Below, one piece after another: positions 1 through 6,349 of a stretch of DNA of 14,343 bases. The number at the start of each line of letters is the position of its first letter. Positions within the stretch are counted from its first letter, which is position 1. The notes under the pieces are model-generated. The model had not been told where the DNA came from. It worked only from the letters and a program-made list of their open reading frames with translations, and did not search any database. The DNA comes from JAMCXS01 sp964459065 (GTDB taxonomy: Bacteria; Acidobacteriota; Terriglobia; UBA7540). Location: positions 1 through 14,343 of the forward strand of contig CAYWMN010000080.1 of the NCBI GenBank assembly GCA_964459065.1, given 5' to 3'. Position numbers and translations under genes: made by a program.

Positions 1-2014
1 TGATGATCTCCCACTCCCGGGTTACGGGCTCGCCCCCGGCGCCCAGCCGCGCCAGCTCTTGCTGGGAAACCTCATGATATTCCGGGGCGACCAGTTGATG
101 GATGGTCATGTTGCCGATCTCCTCCCGCCGGTAACCGAAGAGGGACTCCGCGGCGCGATTCACCCCGGTGAGCCGGCCCGCCAAGTCGAAGACCACAATG
201 CTGTCGTTGGCGTTCTCGAACAGTTCGACATAACGCTGTTCCGATGCGGCCATGGCTTCTTCGGCCCGCTTGCGCTCCGTGATGTCACGGGCAAGCGACA
301 GCGCCACCTGCCGCCCTCCCATCTCGAAGACTTGACGGTTAAGCTCCACGGCAATCCGGTGGCCGTCTCGGGCAACGTGTTCCGTCTCAAAGAGGGCGCT
401 CTCCCCGGCCGGCAACTGTTTCAGGAACGCTCGAATATCGTCCAATTTCTCGGGCGCGTCAATATCCTGCGGCCCCATCCTCAACAGTTCTTCGCGTGTG
501 TAGCCCAGGCGCCGGCAGGCCACATCATTGACCCGGATAAAGCGTTGAGGAAGGTTATCCTTCCCAAGTTCCACGACAAACACCGCGTCGCTGATACTGT
601 TGAACAGGAGTCGGTAACGCTCATCGCTTTCCCGGAGAAATTTCTCCGCGCGCTTCCACTCGCTGATGTCGTGGGCAATCGTCGCCGCCCCCACCACGGT
701 CCCGGCGGCATTTTTGATGGGCGAAATGTCGAGGGAAACGTCCACGCGGCTGCCGTCTTTTCGAACCCGCACCGTCTCCATGTGCGGGATTCTTTCGCCG
801 TGCCTAAGCTTCTCCAGGATTTGCCGCGCTTCGTCGGAACCCTCCGCCGGCATCAGGATAGAAATGGGCTTTCCCACCGCCTCGTCCGCCCCATAGCCGT
901 ACAACACCTCGGCGCCGCGGTTCCAACTGACGATCTTTCCCTCCAGATTCTTGCCGACGATGGCATTGTCCGAAGATTCGACGATCGAGGCCAATAAAGC
1001 TTGGACGTCCTCTCCCCGCTTGCGCTCCGTGACGTCGGAGAAGGTTCCGTCGGCGCAGCGCACCCCATCCTTTTCATAAGTTTTGAAAGCACGGTCACGG
1101 ACCCATATCCAGCGGCCGTCTTTGCGTTCGATCTGGTATTCCACGTCGAACGGCTGATTGATTGAGAAGAGGGTTTGTAAAGCTTCGCTCACCCGCTCCG
1201 AGTCCGCCGGGTGAATTCGACCTATCCATAGTTCGTCACCCTTCTCGCAGACTTCGTCCGCCGTGTAACCAAACACCTCCTCCACGTTGGGGCTGATGTA
1301 TTGGATGTGCCCGTTGCTGTCAGAACTCCACGTCACGTCGGGAAGATTGGCGATAAGCCTTCGGAAGTTTTCTTCGCGATCGCGCATCGCGGTCTCCGCC
1401 CGCTTGCGCTCGGTAATATCCTGAACCGTGCCGATGAGCCGGATCGGTTTTCCCTTTGAGTTCCGAATGACATCCCCTTCCGAATGGGCAAAGCGCGTGG
1501 AGCCATCCGGACGCACAATGCTGAAGTCCAAAGGGATGTAGGATTCTCCGCTTCGAAGCGCCTCCTCCAGGGACCGCTCTACGGCTTCGCGATCGTCGGG
1601 ATGGACAAAATTCAAGAAGCCTTCGTAGGTGGCGGTAAGGGCCTGAGGGACCAACCCGAAGATTCGATAAGTTTCGTCCGACCACCAGGTTTTGCCCTCT
1701 TCCACCTCCCACTCCCAACTCCCCGTATGCGCAACCCGCTGGGCGCGTCGGAGGCTCGCTTCGCTTCTCGCCGTTTCCCGAACTGCAGCCTTGCGCAGAG
1801 GCCGCACAATCACCCACCAGAAAACCCCCATGACGAAAATGCTCAGCAAGCTGGCATCTTCGAGGACCCCGCCAATCCATCCGATCTTTCCCAGCTGCAG
1901 ATCGGGCAACAGGAACATCGCCAGCGTTACGGCCAGGAAAATGACCGCCAGCGCCAGCAGGAAGTTGCGCCGCGATGTGAGCCACACTGCAGGCTCTTGG
2001 CCCTGTTGGTTCAT
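1..2014 (-). CDS. Multi-PAS membrane sensor (probable hybrid/histidine kinase), N-terminal part; C-terminus off the left edge
   Basis: The open frame runs 671 codons from ATG at 2014 to the left edge without a stop. GGGAG lies 8 nt before the ATG. Two membrane segments are seen at about residues 17-36 and 53-73, with only a short loop between them. They are followed by five PAS/PAC units: about 91-205, 213-335, 336-457, 462-583 and 592 to the edge. Four PAC ends carry the usual D[IV][TS]E[RW]KR signature (residues 199-204, 328-333, 449-454 and 578-583). PAS2 onward shows the typical 'FGYT', 'YGYG', 'LGYT' and 'FGYR' turns. PAS proteins of this build sense ligands, redox state or light and usually end in HisKA/HATPase or GGDEF modules, but the output domain is outside the window. 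I therefore cannot say whether it is a kinase or a cyclase. There are no frameshifts or stops. A short ORF overlaps its start by ATGA. Confidence 0.9.
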   Translation of the reverse strand, partial: MNQQGQEPAVWLTSRRNFLLALAVIFLAVTLAMFLLPDLQLGKIGWIGGVLEDASLLSIFVMGVFWWVIVRPLRKAAVRETARSEASLRRAQRVAHTGSWEWEVEEGKTWWSDETYRIFGLVPQALTATYEGFLNFVHPDDREAVERSLEEALRSGESYIPLDFSIVRPDGSTRFAHSEGDVIRNSKGKPIRLIGTVQDITERKRAETAMRDREENFRRLIANLPDVTWSSDSNGHIQYISPNVEEVFGYTADEVCEKGDELWIGRIHPADSERVSEALQTLFSINQPFDVEYQIERKDGRWIWVRDRAFKTYEKDGVRCADGTFSDVTERKRGEDVQALLASIVESSDNAIVGKNLEGKIVSWNRGAEVLYGYGADEAVGKPISILMPAEGSDEARQILEKLRHGERIPHMETVRVRKDGSRVDVSLDISPIKNAAGTVVGAATIAHDISEWKRAEKFLRESDERYRLLFNSISDAVFVVELGKDNLPQRFIRVNDVACRRLGYTREELLRMGPQDIDAPEKLDDIRAFLKQLPAGESALFETEHVARDGHRIAVELNRQVFEMGGRQVALSLARDITERKRAEEAMAASEQRYVELFENANDSIVVFDLAGRLTGVNRAAESLFGYRREEIGNMTIHQLVAPEYHEVSQQELARLGAGGEPVTREWEII

Positions 2015-2145
2015 AGTCCGCACTCCCGGCAAGGGTGGTGGTCTCCGCCCAAGCCTTGGGACGCCAAAGGAGGGGCCTGATGCGAGGCAGCAGGGGCGGG
2101 AGCGATAACTTGAGACAGCCAAACCGAAAGGACTCTCGAAATCAT
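2011..2145 (-). CDS. Tentative 44-residue leader ORF coupled to the PAS sensor
   Basis: An ORF opens at ATG 2145, and its TGA overlaps the sensor's ATG in the arrangement ATGA. This is the classic geometry for translational coupling. A purine-rich AGGGAAAG lies upstream of the ATG. The predicted peptide starts MISRVLSVWLSQVIA, has an Ala/Pro-rich middle, and ends HHPCRECGL. The N-terminus could pass for a weak signal or membrane segment, and the end has a Cys-x-x-Cys pair. No family is recognised. The same frame stays open upstream for a long way in this GC-rich DNA, so the overlap may be chance. Treat it as a possible leader peptide only. Confidence 0.22.
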   Translation of the reverse strand: MISRVLSVWLSQVIAPAPAASHQAPPLASQGLGGDHHPCRECGL

Positions 2146-2146
2146 A
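2141..2146 (-). promoter_or_regulatory. Possible -10 box upstream of the PAS sensor
   Basis: On the minus strand this reads TATGAT, five of six matches to the sigma-70 -10 consensus, about 127 nt upstream of the sensor ATG. No convincing -35 hexamer lies 16-18 nt further upstream, so this is weak. Confidence 0.2.
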
Positions 2147-2431
2147 GAACTTTCCCTATCCTGCATGTTCAGATATCGGCGGATTGGGAACGGTCCTTCA
2201 GCCTCATCAGCAACGTACGGCGGGGCGACCGGCAGCCTTCCAGACTGACAACACGCGATTGGCAGGCCTGTTTGGGGGAGCGGGAATCTCCAAAGCCTTT
2301 TGCCTGCGGCAGCAGTCCCGGCAGAGGCTCCGGCCATCCGTTGCCGGCAGTGGAGGTCGGCAAATTTGACAGCGTTTAAATGCCTGTCATCCCGGATTTT
2401 CCGCTGGCGGCCGCAAAGGTCATAAATTCTC
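2147..2431. other. Intergenic region without a supported gene
   Basis: With the bases down to 2015, this is about 417 nt between the divergent sensor and the micropeptide promoter. Short ORFs exist on both strands, but none has a good ribosome binding site or a recognisable family. The only visible structure is at 2299-2364: TTTGCC (2299-2304) can pair with GGCAAA (2359-2364), enclosing CCGGCA (2318-2323) paired with TGCCGG (2342-2347). I match it to no known riboswitch; in particular, I do not see the conserved core of the cyclic-di-GMP class I riboswitch. Confidence 0.5.
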
Positions 2432-2460
2432 TTGACAAAGAGGCCCTTAAGCCCTATATA
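2432..2460 (+). promoter_or_regulatory. Strong sigma-70 promoter for the micropeptide unit
   Basis: A perfect -35 TTGACA (2432-2437) is followed by a 17-nt spacer and TATATA (2455-2460); TATAGT at 2457-2462 is an alternative -10. Transcription would start near 2467 and leave a leader of about 67 nt before the ATG at 2534. This is the best promoter in the window. Confidence 0.75.
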
Positions 2461-2533
2461 GTGGGTTGGTAGTATATCAGGGCACAAGATGTTGGCCCGA
2501 TAATGGGTTGTGAACCAAAGGTAAAGGAGGTTT

Positions 2534-2596
2534 ATGGCCGCAAAAACGAAGGCGAAAACAAAAGCAAAACCGAAAGCAAAAGCCAAGAAGAAATAA
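2534..2596 (+). CDS. 20-residue Lys/Ala-rich basic micropeptide
   Basis: The ORF encodes MAAKTKAKTKAKPKAKAKKK: ten lysines, six alanines, two threonines, one proline and no acidic residue. A perfect Shine-Dalgarno, AAAGGAGG (2523-2530), ends 3 nt before the ATG. A strong promoter lies upstream and a strong terminator downstream, so the unit is about 200 nt long. The composition resembles the C-terminal tails of histone H1-like bacterial proteins, which bind DNA, RNA or polyphosphate non-specifically. That comparison concerns composition only, and no globular domain is present. Lysine codons are mostly AAA (7 of 10), which contrasts with the GC-rich surroundings. The alternative is a small RNA in which the A-rich stretch is not translated. 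The precise RBS-ATG arrangement favours translation. Function is unknown. Confidence 0.6.
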   Translation: MAAKTKAKTKAKPKAKAKKK

Positions 2597-2631
2597 GTGT
2601 AAGAAAATCAGTATTCAGGGTTTCCCTTCCC

Positions 2632-2665
2632 AAGGCCCGCCGTTCTGCGGCGGGCCTTTCCCTTT
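2632..2665 (+). terminator. Rho-independent terminator after the micropeptide
   Basis: AAGGCCCGCCG (2632-2642) pairs perfectly with CGGCGGGCCTT (2648-2658) around the 5-nt loop TTCTG. The pyrimidine run TCCCTTTTC follows. The 11-bp GC-rich stem lies 35 nt after the micropeptide stop codon. It separates this unit from archease downstream. Confidence 0.85.
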
Positions 2666-2714
2666 TCGCCACGGCGCGTCCCTCCATTCCTGTCGCAAGC
2701 ACCCCCGCCTCAGT

Positions 2715-2720
2715 TATGAT
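2715..2720 (+). promoter_or_regulatory. Possible -10 box for the archease-MBL unit
   Basis: TATGAT matches five of six bases of the -10 consensus, 68 nt before the archease ATG and just after the preceding terminator. The -35 region (TGTCGC at 2691-2696, 18-nt spacer) is poor. A promoter is expected here because of the terminator upstream. Confidence 0.3.
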
Positions 2721-2788
2721 AGTGGCGGGAGCTGCAACAGCGCGGCGCCAAAATCCCTGGGTCGATAGCAAGCCGGACTGAAAAGCTC

Positions 2789-3208
2789 ATGAAGCCTGCT
2801 TTTCACATTCTTGAGCACACGGCGGACGTGGGATTTGAAGCTTTCGGTTCCACCCGCCAGGAAGTTTTTGAGAACGCTGCTCGCGCCTTGTTCCACCTGA
2901 TCGCGGACCCGGGCTCCATCGAGCCGAGGCAGGAAGTTCCGCTCCAGGTCACGGCCGCCAATCCGCCGGATCTTCTGGTAAACTGGTTGAGCGAAATCTT
3001 ATATCTTCATGACGCCGAGCTGTGGCTCTTCCGCGATTTTGAACTGCAAGCCCTCGACGATCATGCCGCTTCAGGCCGGGCCTGGGGCGAAAAATTCGAC
3101 CGGGCGCGACACCAGACCCATTTGCAGATCAAGGCCGTCACTTACCACCAGCTCAGTTTGGAACAACGCAGCGGGAGCTGGCGTGCGCAGGTTTATGTGG
3201 ACATTTGA
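2789..3208 (+). CDS. Archease family protein
   Basis: This 139-residue protein has the usual archease length. It shows the N-terminal HTADVGFEAFG block (H10, D13), the helix TRQEVFENAARALFHLI, NWLSEILYLHD in the middle, and a C-terminus ending in Val-Asp-Ile. Archeases bind a metal through conserved aspartates near both ends. They activate the RNA ligase RtcB by promoting its guanylylation and multiple turnover. The expected role is therefore in RNA repair or healing in the cytoplasm. No rtcB is present in this window, so the partner must be elsewhere or the role has diverged. The ribosome binding site is weak (GAAAAG). The stop codon is followed after 1 nt by the start of the MBL-fold gene, which indicates co-transcription and probable translational coupling. 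Confidence 0.88.
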   Translation: MKPAFHILEHTADVGFEAFGSTRQEVFENAARALFHLIADPGSIEPRQEVPLQVTAANPPDLLVNWLSEILYLHDAELWLFRDFELQALDDHAASGRAWGEKFDRARHQTHLQIKAVTYHQLSLEQRSGSWRAQVYVDI

Positions 3209-3209
3209 G

Positions 3210-4283
3210 ATGCCGCCATCGTCCGAGGCCTCCCCGGCAGCAACGGAGAGTCAAAGGGCGGGAAAAATTCTCCAGCCCCCCGCTCAAGCCGGCCCGCGCC
3301 TGAAATATTTGCTGGCACGCGGCTTGGCGCTGCTGTTTTTTTCGGCTCTCATCTGCGCCAAGCCCTTGTTCTCCGCTGACGATGGACGGTACAAGATTGT
3401 CGAAATCAAGCCCCACGTTTTTGTGTATCAGGCGGAAGATATCCTGGAGCAGGCGGGCGATCCCAATTTCAGCCGCGCCTCCAACGCCGGCTTCGTGATC
3501 ACGCCCCAGGGCGTTGTGGTGATTAATACCACCAACACGCCTTTCAACGCCCGCGCGATGCTCTACGAAATTCGCCAGCGCACCAGTCTCCCGGTGCGCT
3601 ATGTCATTAACACCAGCGCCCTGCCGGACGCGATGCTCGGCAACGAAGCGTTTGAAGATTTCAGTCCGACGATTCTGGCCACGCCCGCTGCCGCCGACCT
3701 GATGCATCGCTACCGGAACCATCTGCCGGAGCGCCTGGAAACTGACTGGCGGCTGGCACTCAACATGCGCGGCATCCACCCCACCCCGGCCGGCCAAACC
3801 TTCGGCCAAACCATGACGCTGCCCGTGAGCCACCCGCAGATCAGGCTGATCAGCCTCGGCAAAAACGCTTCTCCCGGCGACGCAGCGGTTTACCTGCCCC
3901 AATCCAAAGTTGTGTTCCTGGGGGACGTCTTTGAAAACCAATTCGTACCGCAAATGGACGGGGGAGACATCCATCACTGGATCCGCATGCTAAGCAAGGT
4001 TGAATCCTGGGACGCGGAGGTTTTTGTCCCCGGGCACGGCGCTCCGGGCGGCCGCGACCGGGTGGAACAATTCCGGCGATTCCTCGAATGGGTTTTAACC
4101 CAGGTCCAAACCAGGCTTGCGCAGCACAAAACAGAATTGCAGGTTCAAGAAGAACTGGTACCGTTCCAGACCTATCAATGGCATGCGCCGGAACTTCAGG
4201 AGAGACTTGTCGCAGCCATTTACCGGCAGCTTGCCGCCGCCGCCAGGCAAGAGGCCCACTCGGCTAAACCGTCCAGCCCCTGA
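3210..4283 (+). CDS. Exported metallo-beta-lactamase-fold protein with degenerate metal site
   Basis: I take ATG 3210, 1 nt after the archease stop; 3195 is an in-frame alternative inside archease. The protein has 357 residues. After a long N-region comes a hydrophobic segment at about 33-50, which I read as a signal peptide or anchor. The MBL fold is clear: NAGFVITPQGVVVINTT (92-108), LPVRYVINTSALPDAMLGN (127-145), SPGDAAVYLPQSKVVFLGDVFEN (221-243) and VFVPGHGAPGGRD (271-283). In active relatives the second block reads THxHxDH. Here it is T-S-A-L-P-D-A (135-141), so all three histidines are missing and only D140 remains. The usual His before 'xPGD' is A220. Asp239 and His276 remain. This suggests a pseudoenzyme or a binding protein rather than a zinc hydrolase. 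Family placement (quinoprotein-relay/SoxH-like MBL) is by pattern only. Confidence 0.82.
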   Translation: MPPSSEASPAATESQRAGKILQPPAQAGPRLKYLLARGLALLFFSALICAKPLFSADDGRYKIVEIKPHVFVYQAEDILEQAGDPNFSRASNAGFVITPQGVVVINTTNTPFNARAMLYEIRQRTSLPVRYVINTSALPDAMLGNEAFEDFSPTILATPAAADLMHRYRNHLPERLETDWRLALNMRGIHPTPAGQTFGQTMTLPVSHPQIRLISLGKNASPGDAAVYLPQSKVVFLGDVFENQFVPQMDGGDIHHWIRMLSKVESWDAEVFVPGHGAPGGRDRVEQFRRFLEWVLTQVQTRLAQHKTELQVQEELVPFQTYQWHAPELQERLVAAIYRQLAAAARQEAHSAKPSSP

Positions 4284-4310
4284 ATTCCATCCAGCTCAGA
4301 TTCTGCGACC

Positions 4311-4329
4311 CCGGCGAAGCTTGCGCCGG
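4311..4329 (+). terminator. Hairpin after the archease-MBL unit
   Basis: CCGGCG (4311-4316) pairs with CGCCGG (4324-4329) around a 7-nt loop, 27 nt after the MBL stop codon. There is no T-run, so this may be a weak or Rho-dependent terminator or simply a stable hairpin. Confidence 0.35.
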
Positions 4330-4513
4330 CCAGCCGTCTTCCGCTGCGGCGGTGATGGTCTCCTGGAATGGAACCGCCGCTCCCAGCCTCCTCTCCGCAG
4401 CCCTTCATCCGGCAAAGAATTGGACAAGGCCCCCCAAAGCGCTAATGTCCCCCATGGAATTAGCCGAAATGGAAGCTATGAGGCTCGACCGGAGTTATCC
4501 CAAGGAGGCAACC

Positions 4514-4690
4514 ATGAGGGACCTTTTAAAGAGGCTGTGGCAGGAAGAAGCTGGGCAGGATCTCACCGAGTACGCGCTGCTGATAGTTTTGATCGCCTTG
4601 GTTGCGGTCGTCGGGATGAAGAGTTTCGGTTCCGCTGTGAGCAACACGTTTTCGAACGCGGCCTCCAACCTGAACACCACAACAACCTGA
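4514..4690 (+). CDS. Flp-type (class IVb) pilin
   Basis: The start at ATG 4514 is set by the Shine-Dalgarno AAGGAGG (4502-4508), 5 nt upstream. The 58-residue product has a 14-residue charged leader ending in EEAG. The mature sequence then begins QDLTEYALLIVLIALVAVVG. This matches the Flp prepilin processing site: Gly at -1, Glu at +5 and Tyr at +6, then a single hydrophobic helix. The mature pilin would be 44 residues with a short Ser/Asn/Thr-rich end (NLNTTTT). Such pilins are processed by a TadV-type peptidase and assembled by the Tad machinery into adhesive pili. No tad/rcp gene or prepilin peptidase is nearby; neighbours are an MBL protein and a glycoside hydrolase. It is therefore an orphan pilin, or its apparatus lies elsewhere. 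A possible promoter (TGGACA at 4421, TAATGT at 4443) is weak. Confidence 0.9.
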   Translation: MRDLLKRLWQEEAGQDLTEYALLIVLIALVAVVGMKSFGSAVSNTFSNAASNLNTTTT

Positions 4691-4710
4691 CCATTCCCAA
4701 CAGACTTTGT

Positions 4711-4761
4711 AAGCCTCCCAAAGGCAGCCGCCGCGCGCTGGCTGCGATCCCAAGGAGGCTT
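4711..4761 (+). terminator. Nested hairpin downstream of the pilin
   Basis: AAGCCTCC (4711-4718) pairs with GGAGGCTT (4754-4761), and inside it GCAGCC (4724-4729) pairs with GGCTGC (4740-4745). The outer stem can extend by CTTT/AAAG across one mismatch. It lies 20 nt after the pilin stop. There is no clear T-tract, so it may stabilise the short pilin mRNA or act as a terminator. The GGAGG in its 3' arm repeats the pilin ribosome-binding region. Confidence 0.5.
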
Positions 4762-4903
4762 CAAAGTACTTCCGCCGGCCCTCATCTTCTAAGCGATCCA
4801 TTTAAAGCCTGAAAACTTGGCCTCGGACTTTAATTCCTGCCGTGTGCGTGGGATACTACAGCCCGCCCGCGCAATCATACTTGCGGCGCATAGGAGGTGC
4901 GTC

Positions 4904-6187
4904 ATGGATCGAAGAAGTTTCCTGGGAGCTATTCCGCTTTCCGCAGCAACCCTGAACCTTTCGGCCATTCCGAAAAGCGCCGCTTCCGCCCATCCGGCTG
5001 CAGGCAGTTCCGGCTGGCCGCCGGTCCCGCCTGGAGTGGCCTATTTCACGCGGCAGGAAATGGAGCGGCTTGTGGAGACCTCGGTCTCGCTCGACGGTAT
5101 TCCGTTTGAGGTGGTGGCCTACAACTTCCCCAGCTGGCATCCCAGCCCGGTGATGGAAAAATATTTTGGCAAAGGTTGGACGGAATTTGAAACGGTGCGT
5201 CACGCGCAACCATGGTTCGAAGGTGAGGTTCAGCCCAAGCGCCCGCTCTGGGGCATGTATGATTCTTCGGTTCCGGGCTCCTTCAATGAAGCCGACCCCG
5301 CCTGGGCGGCGCGCGAAATCGACCTCGCTTCCAGCTCGGGCATTGATGTTTTCATGATCGACTGGTACTGGCACATGGGCACGCAGTTCTATCAGGAGCA
5401 GTTGGAGCAGGGCTTCCTGAAAGCGCCCAACACGCGCAAGATGAAGTTCGCGGTCATGTGGGCCAACCATAACTGGCCGAATTGTTATCCGGCGCCTCTG
5501 AAGGGCCGCCAGGCGATCCTCTATCCCCAGACTTATAGTGATGCGGATATGGACCGCCTCACCGACTACCTGATCGAGCACTATCTCACCCAGCCGAATT
5601 ACTGGCAGATCAACGGCCAGCCCGTCTTTGCCATCTTCAACATTGATGGCGACGCCGGCATCCTGAGGCATTTTGGAGTTCAAAAACTGCGCGCGGCGTT
5701 GGACCGCATGCGCAACCGCGCGGCGAAGGCCGGACTGAAGGGTTTGCATATTCAAGCCAGCCATGTTTATCGGGCGGGCAGGACTCCGCTGAAAGAGGCC
5801 GGGTTTGACAGCGCGACCCATTACCACACTTTTGGCGGCGGCCCGGCGGGCAAGACCACCGAATACGCTGCGGCGATGGCGAAAAGCATCCGAACCTGGA
5901 AGCAAACCGCTCCCAAGGTAGGCCTTCCCTATTTCCCGGATTGCCCGGTGGGGTGGGACAACAGTCCGCGTTATGGAAACAACGCTCACATGGTGGTCAA
6001 CCGCACTCCGGATCAGTATGAACTGCAATTGCTCGCCGCCAAATATTTCGTGGCGGGGAGCGGAGCCAAGCCTCCCATCATTTTTCTGTCAGCCTGGAAT
6101 GAATGGACCGAAGACCATTGCCTGCTGCCGGACCTGATCTACGGTTACAGCTTTCTCAATGCGGTTCGCCGGCAGTTTGCAAGCTGA
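4904..6187 (+). CDS. Tat-exported GH99-like/WbsX-type glycan-processing protein
   Basis: ATG 4904 is preceded by AGGAGG with 6 nt spacing; upstream in-frame starts lack this. The 427-residue protein begins MDRRSFLGAIPLSAATLN, a twin-arginine (RR at 3-4) signal, so it is predicted to be exported folded. The body carries family landmarks: AYNFPSWHP (72-80), IDWYW (152-156), MWANHNW (185-191), GWDNSPRYGNN (350-360) and SAWNEWTEDHCLLPD (396-410). These match the glycoside hydrolase 99-like domain (WbsX family, Pfam PF14307). That family is often encoded near polysaccharide biosynthesis or degradation genes, and it is related to GH99 endo-mannosidases. The substrate is not known; acidic residues in NEWTED are candidate catalytic groups. 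The gene is preceded by the pilin unit and ends 162 nt before the convergent BON gene. Confidence 0.82.
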   Translation: MDRRSFLGAIPLSAATLNLSAIPKSAASAHPAAGSSGWPPVPPGVAYFTRQEMERLVETSVSLDGIPFEVVAYNFPSWHPSPVMEKYFGKGWTEFETVRHAQPWFEGEVQPKRPLWGMYDSSVPGSFNEADPAWAAREIDLASSSGIDVFMIDWYWHMGTQFYQEQLEQGFLKAPNTRKMKFAVMWANHNWPNCYPAPLKGRQAILYPQTYSDADMDRLTDYLIEHYLTQPNYWQINGQPVFAIFNIDGDAGILRHFGVQKLRAALDRMRNRAAKAGLKGLHIQASHVYRAGRTPLKEAGFDSATHYHTFGGGPAGKTTEYAAAMAKSIRTWKQTAPKVGLPYFPDCPVGWDNSPRYGNNAHMVVNRTPDQYELQLLAAKYFVAGSGAKPPIIFLSAWNEWTEDHCLLPDLIYGYSFLNAVRRQFAS

Positions 6188-6262
6188 GGCGCCAGGCTGG
6201 CTCTGGAGCGACGCGGGTAGTTTCCGGACTGGAGTTAAGAACGCTTTGGGCTCGATGGAAGG

Positions 6263-6311
6263 AGTGGCGGGAGTGCTTTCCGGATTTCGCATCTCCGGTT
6301 CTCCCGCCACT
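6263..6311. terminator. Long hairpin between convergent genes
   Basis: AGTGGCGGGAG (6263-6273) pairs perfectly with CTCCCGCCACT (6301-6311), and CCGGA (6280-6284) with TCCGG (6294-6298) inside. It lies between the GH99-like stop (6187) and the BON-gene stop (6350), so it could end transcription from both sides. Neither side has a strong T-run. Confidence 0.5.
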
Positions 6312-6349
6312 TGTTAGCGTGAAACCTTAATTCAACTTCCTCGGCCGGT

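Noticed and set aside
59..997. 312-residue plus-strand ORF
   Set aside because: It is the antisense of the PAS sensor, whose minus-strand frame is unbroken and shows clear PAS motifs.
267..1430. Repeated CGCTTGCGCTC-like segments, possibly DNA repeats
   Set aside because: They encode the recurring T-E-R-K-R end of PAC motifs in the PAS sensor, so they are protein-level repeats and not regulatory DNA.
2147..2431. Cyclic-di-GMP or other riboswitch before the sensor
   Set aside because: I looked for the conserved cores of common riboswitch classes on both strands and found no match beyond chance short segments.
2011..2586. 191-residue minus-strand ORF beginning with an Ala/Phe-rich run that looks like membrane segments
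   Set aside because: Its hydrophobic start is the antisense of the Lys/Ala micropeptide codons, it has no good ribosome binding site, and its middle has no recognisable family. Only the last 44 codons are kept, as a tentative leader.
3009..3209. Upstream extension of the MBL ORF into archease
   Set aside because: These 67 codons lie wholly or almost wholly inside the archease gene in another frame. The ATG at 3210, just after the archease stop, is the expected start.
3153..3977. 274-residue minus-strand ORF overlapping archease and MBL genes
   Set aside because: It is antisense to two recognisable genes and has no start signal or family.
4421..4448. Sigma-54-type or strong sigma-70 promoter for the pilin
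   Set aside because: There is no GG/GC pair with -24/-12 spacing; the TGGACA and TAATGT boxes are too weak to call.
4856..6028. 390-residue minus-strand ORF
   Set aside because: It is antisense to the GH99-like gene, which has a ribosome binding site, Tat signal and family motifs.
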